From Malurus cyaneus samueli (taxonomy: Eukaryota > Chordata > Aves > Passeriformes > Maluridae): 64,000 nucleotides of DNA. A model generated the notes under the pieces. It searched no databases, was not told the origin of the DNA, and worked only from the letters and a program-made list of their open reading frames with translations. A program made the position numbers and the translations under genes. The stretch lies in NCBI GenBank assembly GCA_009741485.1, contig VKON01000103.1:3061635-3125634 (forward strand), given 5' to 3'. How positions within the stretch are numbered: position 1 is the stretch's first letter; each line of letters starts with the position of its first letter. Below, piece by piece: positions 61,052-64,000 of this stretch.

Positions 61052-62693
61052 TGTGGTGGTTTTACTTGGCCCAGTTTTTGGAGGTGGGGGGGCCAAAAAG
61101 ATGGCGCCTGTGAGAAGCTTCTGGAGGCTTCCACCATGTCCAGCAGAGCCAATTGCTGTTGGCTCTGAGGATGATGGACATGCCACTGACCAAACCTGGG
61201 CCAATTGAAGATAGTGGTTACGCCTCTGTGAAAACATATTTAAGAAGAAATCAAAACAAGGAGCACTCAGAGTAGTTTTGCCAGTGGAGGAGGCTGAGAA
61301 ATATGTGAAGGATGCAGACACCAAGGTCAGTGCAGGAGGGGAGGATGCTCCAGGCGCCGGAGCTGGGATTCCTTTGCAGGCCGTGGTGACGACCATGGTG
61401 GAGCAGGCTGTCCCCTGCAGCCCATGGTGACCATGGTGGAGCAGGCTGTCCCCTGCAGCCCATGGTGACCATGGTGGAGCAGGCTGTCCCCTGCAGCCCA
61501 TGGTGACCATGGTGGAGCAGGCTGTCCCCCTGCAGGTGACCATGGTGGAGCAGGCTGTCCCCCTGCAGCCCATGGTGACCATGGTGGAGCAGGCTGTCCC
61601 CCTGCAGCCCATGGTGACCATGGTGGAGCAGAATGTCCCCTGCAGCCCATGGTGACCATGGTGGAGCAGCTGTCCTGCAGCCATGGTGACCGGTGGAGCA
61701 GTGTCCCCTGCAGCCCATGGTGCCTGGTGGAGCAGGCTGTCTCCCTGCACCCATGGTGACCAGGTGGAGCAGGCTGTCCCCCTGAGCCCATGGTGACATG
61801 GTGGAGCAGGCTGTCCCCCGTGCAGTGCCCGTGACCATGGTGGAGCAGGCTGTCCCTGCAGCCCATGGTGACCATGGTGGAGCAGGCTGTCTCCCTGCAG
61901 CCCATGGTGACCATGGTGGAGCAGGCTGTCCCTGCAGCCCATGGTGACCATGGTGAATGGTGAGCAGGTTGTCCCCCTGCAGCCCATGGGGTCCACAGAG
62001 GGTGCAGAGATCCACCCGCAGCCCGTGGAGGAGGGAGGTTCCCACGCCGGAGCGGGCGGATGCCGAGCAGGGGCTGTGTCCAGCAGGAGACCCATGGAGA
62101 GAGAGGCTTTGCTCCCGAGATGGAACAGCCTGGCTTTCTGACTGTACCCGGTGGACAAGAGAGCCCACGGTGCAGCAGTTTTGGGATGACTGTCTGCCCG
62201 TGGGGGGACTCACGCAGCAGCAGATGTGTGTGGCCTGCTGCTCGTGAGAGTGGAGCCACGCCGGAGAGGTTCATGGAGAACTGTCTCCCGTGGGAGGGAC
62301 CCCACGGCAACGCAATGGAAGGAATCTTCTCCCTCAGCTGTCACAGAGGATCCGGTGATGAACTGACCAACCCCACACCCTGTTTCGTTCCTGCTGCTTT
62401 GTTGTATGTGGGAAGGGGGGAGGGAGTGGGGAGAAGATCGGTGTCTTTGAGGGTTGTAATTTATTTCTCATTCTCCTCCTCTGACTTGGTTAGTAATAAA
62501 TTCACTTGATTATTTAAGTTGTGCCTGTTTTGTCCATCAAGTGTTTTCCTCCCTGTTCCTTACCTCAACTCATGAACCTTTTTGTTAGTTTTTTTCCCCC
62601 TTCGCTCTTCTCTACCCGGTGTGGTGGTGGGGGAGAGCGAATGAGCAGGTGTTGTGGGTGCCTGGCTTTTGGCCAGCATTCCAAACCGCGACA
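61052..62693 (+). mobile_element. solo LTR of the same family (copy B) in BBOX1 intron
   Basis: 1,642 bp flanked by the perfect 5-bp duplication GATAA (61,047-61,051 and 62,694-62,698). Ends are TGTGGTGGTTT and AAACCGCGACA. A TATA-like CATATTTAAG at 61,235-61,244 and AATAAA at 62,495-62,500 suggest the + strand is sense, antisense to BBOX1. It aligns in reverse with copy A except for the internal array, which is about 400 bp longer here. No retroviral coding region is present, as expected after LTR-LTR recombination. Confidence 0.88.
61393..61990. repeat. about 39-bp minisatellite inside LTR copy B, about 16 units
   Basis: Repeated GACCATGGTGGAGCAGGCTG, then TCCCCCTGCAGCCCATGGT. Units vary between about 33 and 39 bp, with the most degenerate ones in the middle (61,660-61,840). 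Open frames of 320-382 codons on the minus strand run across it and are products of the repeat. Confidence 0.95.
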
Positions 62694-64000
62694 GATAAAA
62701 ACAAGTTTTGTAAAATTATTTTGTGTCATTATCGATAATTTATGACTACTAAAACCCTAGATTTATGTGCTTTTCAAAATGGAAAGAATGAAACACTTTG
62801 GAAAGAATGAATGACTCTTTCCATAATTTCAGAACAGTAATTTGGGCCGAAAAAGGAAGAGAAAACAAAAATCCCATTTCTTGATCATGCCAGGTTAGTC
62901 ATAACTACATTAGAGTTTGCATAAAATGAGAAGATGCCCTTTGCCCAGTCCCTGCAGATGGAGTGCATGCACCAACAAACACTTGGAATTATCCAGCATT
63001 TACTACACAGGATGGGACACCATTGATCAAAACCGTCTGGAGTCATATGAGAAAGTCTATAATTCATCTAAATTTATTTGTCTACAGCAATTTTTAAAAA
63101 GTATTTGTCTACAGCATGTATTTTGATGTTTGTTGAAAGCCAAGTGTATTTTTGCTCCAATGGAGAAAAGTAGCAGCAGAGGAGAGAAATGGTTTCCAAA
63201 AGATGGACTGTATTTAGATGCCAAGAGTAAGAATTTGGAATGTGCAGGCATGTAAAGGCAAATCACAGCCAGCTGAGGCTTCATAATAGGTGAAAAAAGC
63301 AGCATTACATCTGAAATACTGAAATCTCAGTTATTAACACCTTGGCCAATGGACACAACTAGAGATCTAGATTATTTTGCCTGGGTGTTAATTACAACAA
63401 TATTCAATTTACGTTGATCCCTTCAAAGGCTACAAAACATCCTACTAGCTTCTACAGCATATTCATTTTTACAAATAAAATTCCTTACTACCTGAAAAAT
63501 CAAGCCTAGTTTCCCTGAACGAGGTGTTTTCACCATATTCACTCTGGAAAAATGCCAAACCCTTCAAAACCACAACAGTTTATTTTTTGCCAAAATTAAA
63601 GTCAATATAAACTTCTATTTTATTGGGGGGAGAAAGTTCCATTCTGAACTGTGAAGAGTCATTTGGAGCATCCACTGAAATGAATGGAAATATTACTCAT
63701 AATTTTAATTTTGAACCATAAAAATGGCATCTTATTAATTAAAAACCAAAAAATAATGTCATATTTTAACACTGAATACAGATGCACAGTTTTCTGCACC
63801 AGCAGATCTCGCAGGAACACCGTCAAGAGCAATCTCAGACATCTTAAAAGCTTTCACACTTTCATGCTCAGTCTGAAAGGCCGTCAAAGGAATGATGATG
63901 TGCATCATGCCAAACTAGTGGGTTTATAATTATTCACTTAAAAGTGTAAGTGATTTGTACAGAGTAAATGTTGCAAAGACAGTTGCACAAAATACGTCGT

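Larger units (their letters stand above)
60529..64000 (-). other. BBOX1: BBOX1 intron, partial, with nested repeats
   Basis: Runs to the right edge. It holds a CR1 tail fragment and LTR copy B. No further BBOX1 coding exon could be recognised; a weak splice-flanked candidate at 63,492-63,543 was rejected. Confidence 0.6.

Noticed and set aside
61010..62310. Open frames of 320-382 codons on the minus strand, rich in CSTMVTMGCRGT-like repeats
   Set aside because: They run through the minisatellite of LTR copy B, exist in several frames at once, and copy A has equivalents only where the array is. They reflect a period of 13 codons without stops, not a gene.
63492..63543. Possible 52-bp BBOX1 exon on the minus strand (TTTTTCCAG acceptor, CAG|GTAGT donor), one frame reading GKLGLIF
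   Set aside because: The resemblance to the BBOX1 N-terminal region is only a few residues, and the exon that should follow it (with WPDEH) could not be found between it and 60,529. Likely chance splice-like sites.
63760..63930. Minus-strand stretch reading MSEIALDGVPARSAGA with some CpG, considered as a BBOX1 N-terminus
   Set aside because: It does not follow the BBOX1 N-terminal pattern and has no convincing donor site; the frame ends in a stop soon after.

Overview
This is a stretch of vertebrate nuclear DNA, most likely from a bird. The evidence is spliced genes with GT-AG introns, an avian CR1 LINE 3' end at about 53.57-53.82 kb, two LTRs with clean 5-bp target duplications, and the gene order LGR4 - CCDC34 - BBOX1, which matches the neighbourhood I know from human 11p14. 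No operon, phage, CRISPR or other prokaryotic feature is present. I saw no tRNA or rRNA gene.

Layout. (1) 1-24,688, + strand: LGR4, the R-spondin receptor. All 16 exons corresponding to human exons 3-18 can be placed to the base, and their phases join without a break. Exons 1-2 (signal peptide, N-cap, first repeat) are not in the window. A 3' UTR of about 1.7 kb follows. (2) 27.5-28.45 kb: a CpG island holding the CCDC34 promoter and first exon, with a 10-bp minisatellite. (3) 28.2-38.5 kb, + strand: CCDC34, six exons. Exons 2-6 are certain. The start of exon 1 is not, because every ATG in it lies in a frame that cannot splice productively to exon 2. (4) 38.75-53.6 kb: about 15 kb of AT-rich intergenic DNA between two convergent genes, with simple repeats, an eroded CR1 and one possible conserved non-coding block. 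(5) 53.9-60.5 kb, - strand: the last five coding exons of BBOX1 (gamma-butyrobetaine dioxygenase). Its N-terminal exons lie beyond the right edge. A 4-N gap sits in one intron at 55,889-55,892.

Mobile DNA. Two solo LTRs of one family are present: 35,351-36,581 in CCDC34 intron 4 (target duplication TATGG) and 61,052-62,693 upstream of the first visible BBOX1 exon (target duplication GATAA). Both lie antisense to the host gene. Each carries an internal minisatellite of about 39 bp, with about 5 units in one copy and about 16 in the other. This array explains the long open frames seen there on both strands.

The three genes are unrelated in function: Wnt signal potentiation, a coiled-coil protein linked to sperm flagella, and carnitine synthesis. 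They are neighbours only by conserved synteny. I found no convincing new biological system. The items most worth checking are the CCDC34 exon 1 frame conflict next to a decamer array whose copy number is not frame-neutral, and the minisatellite-bearing LTR family.
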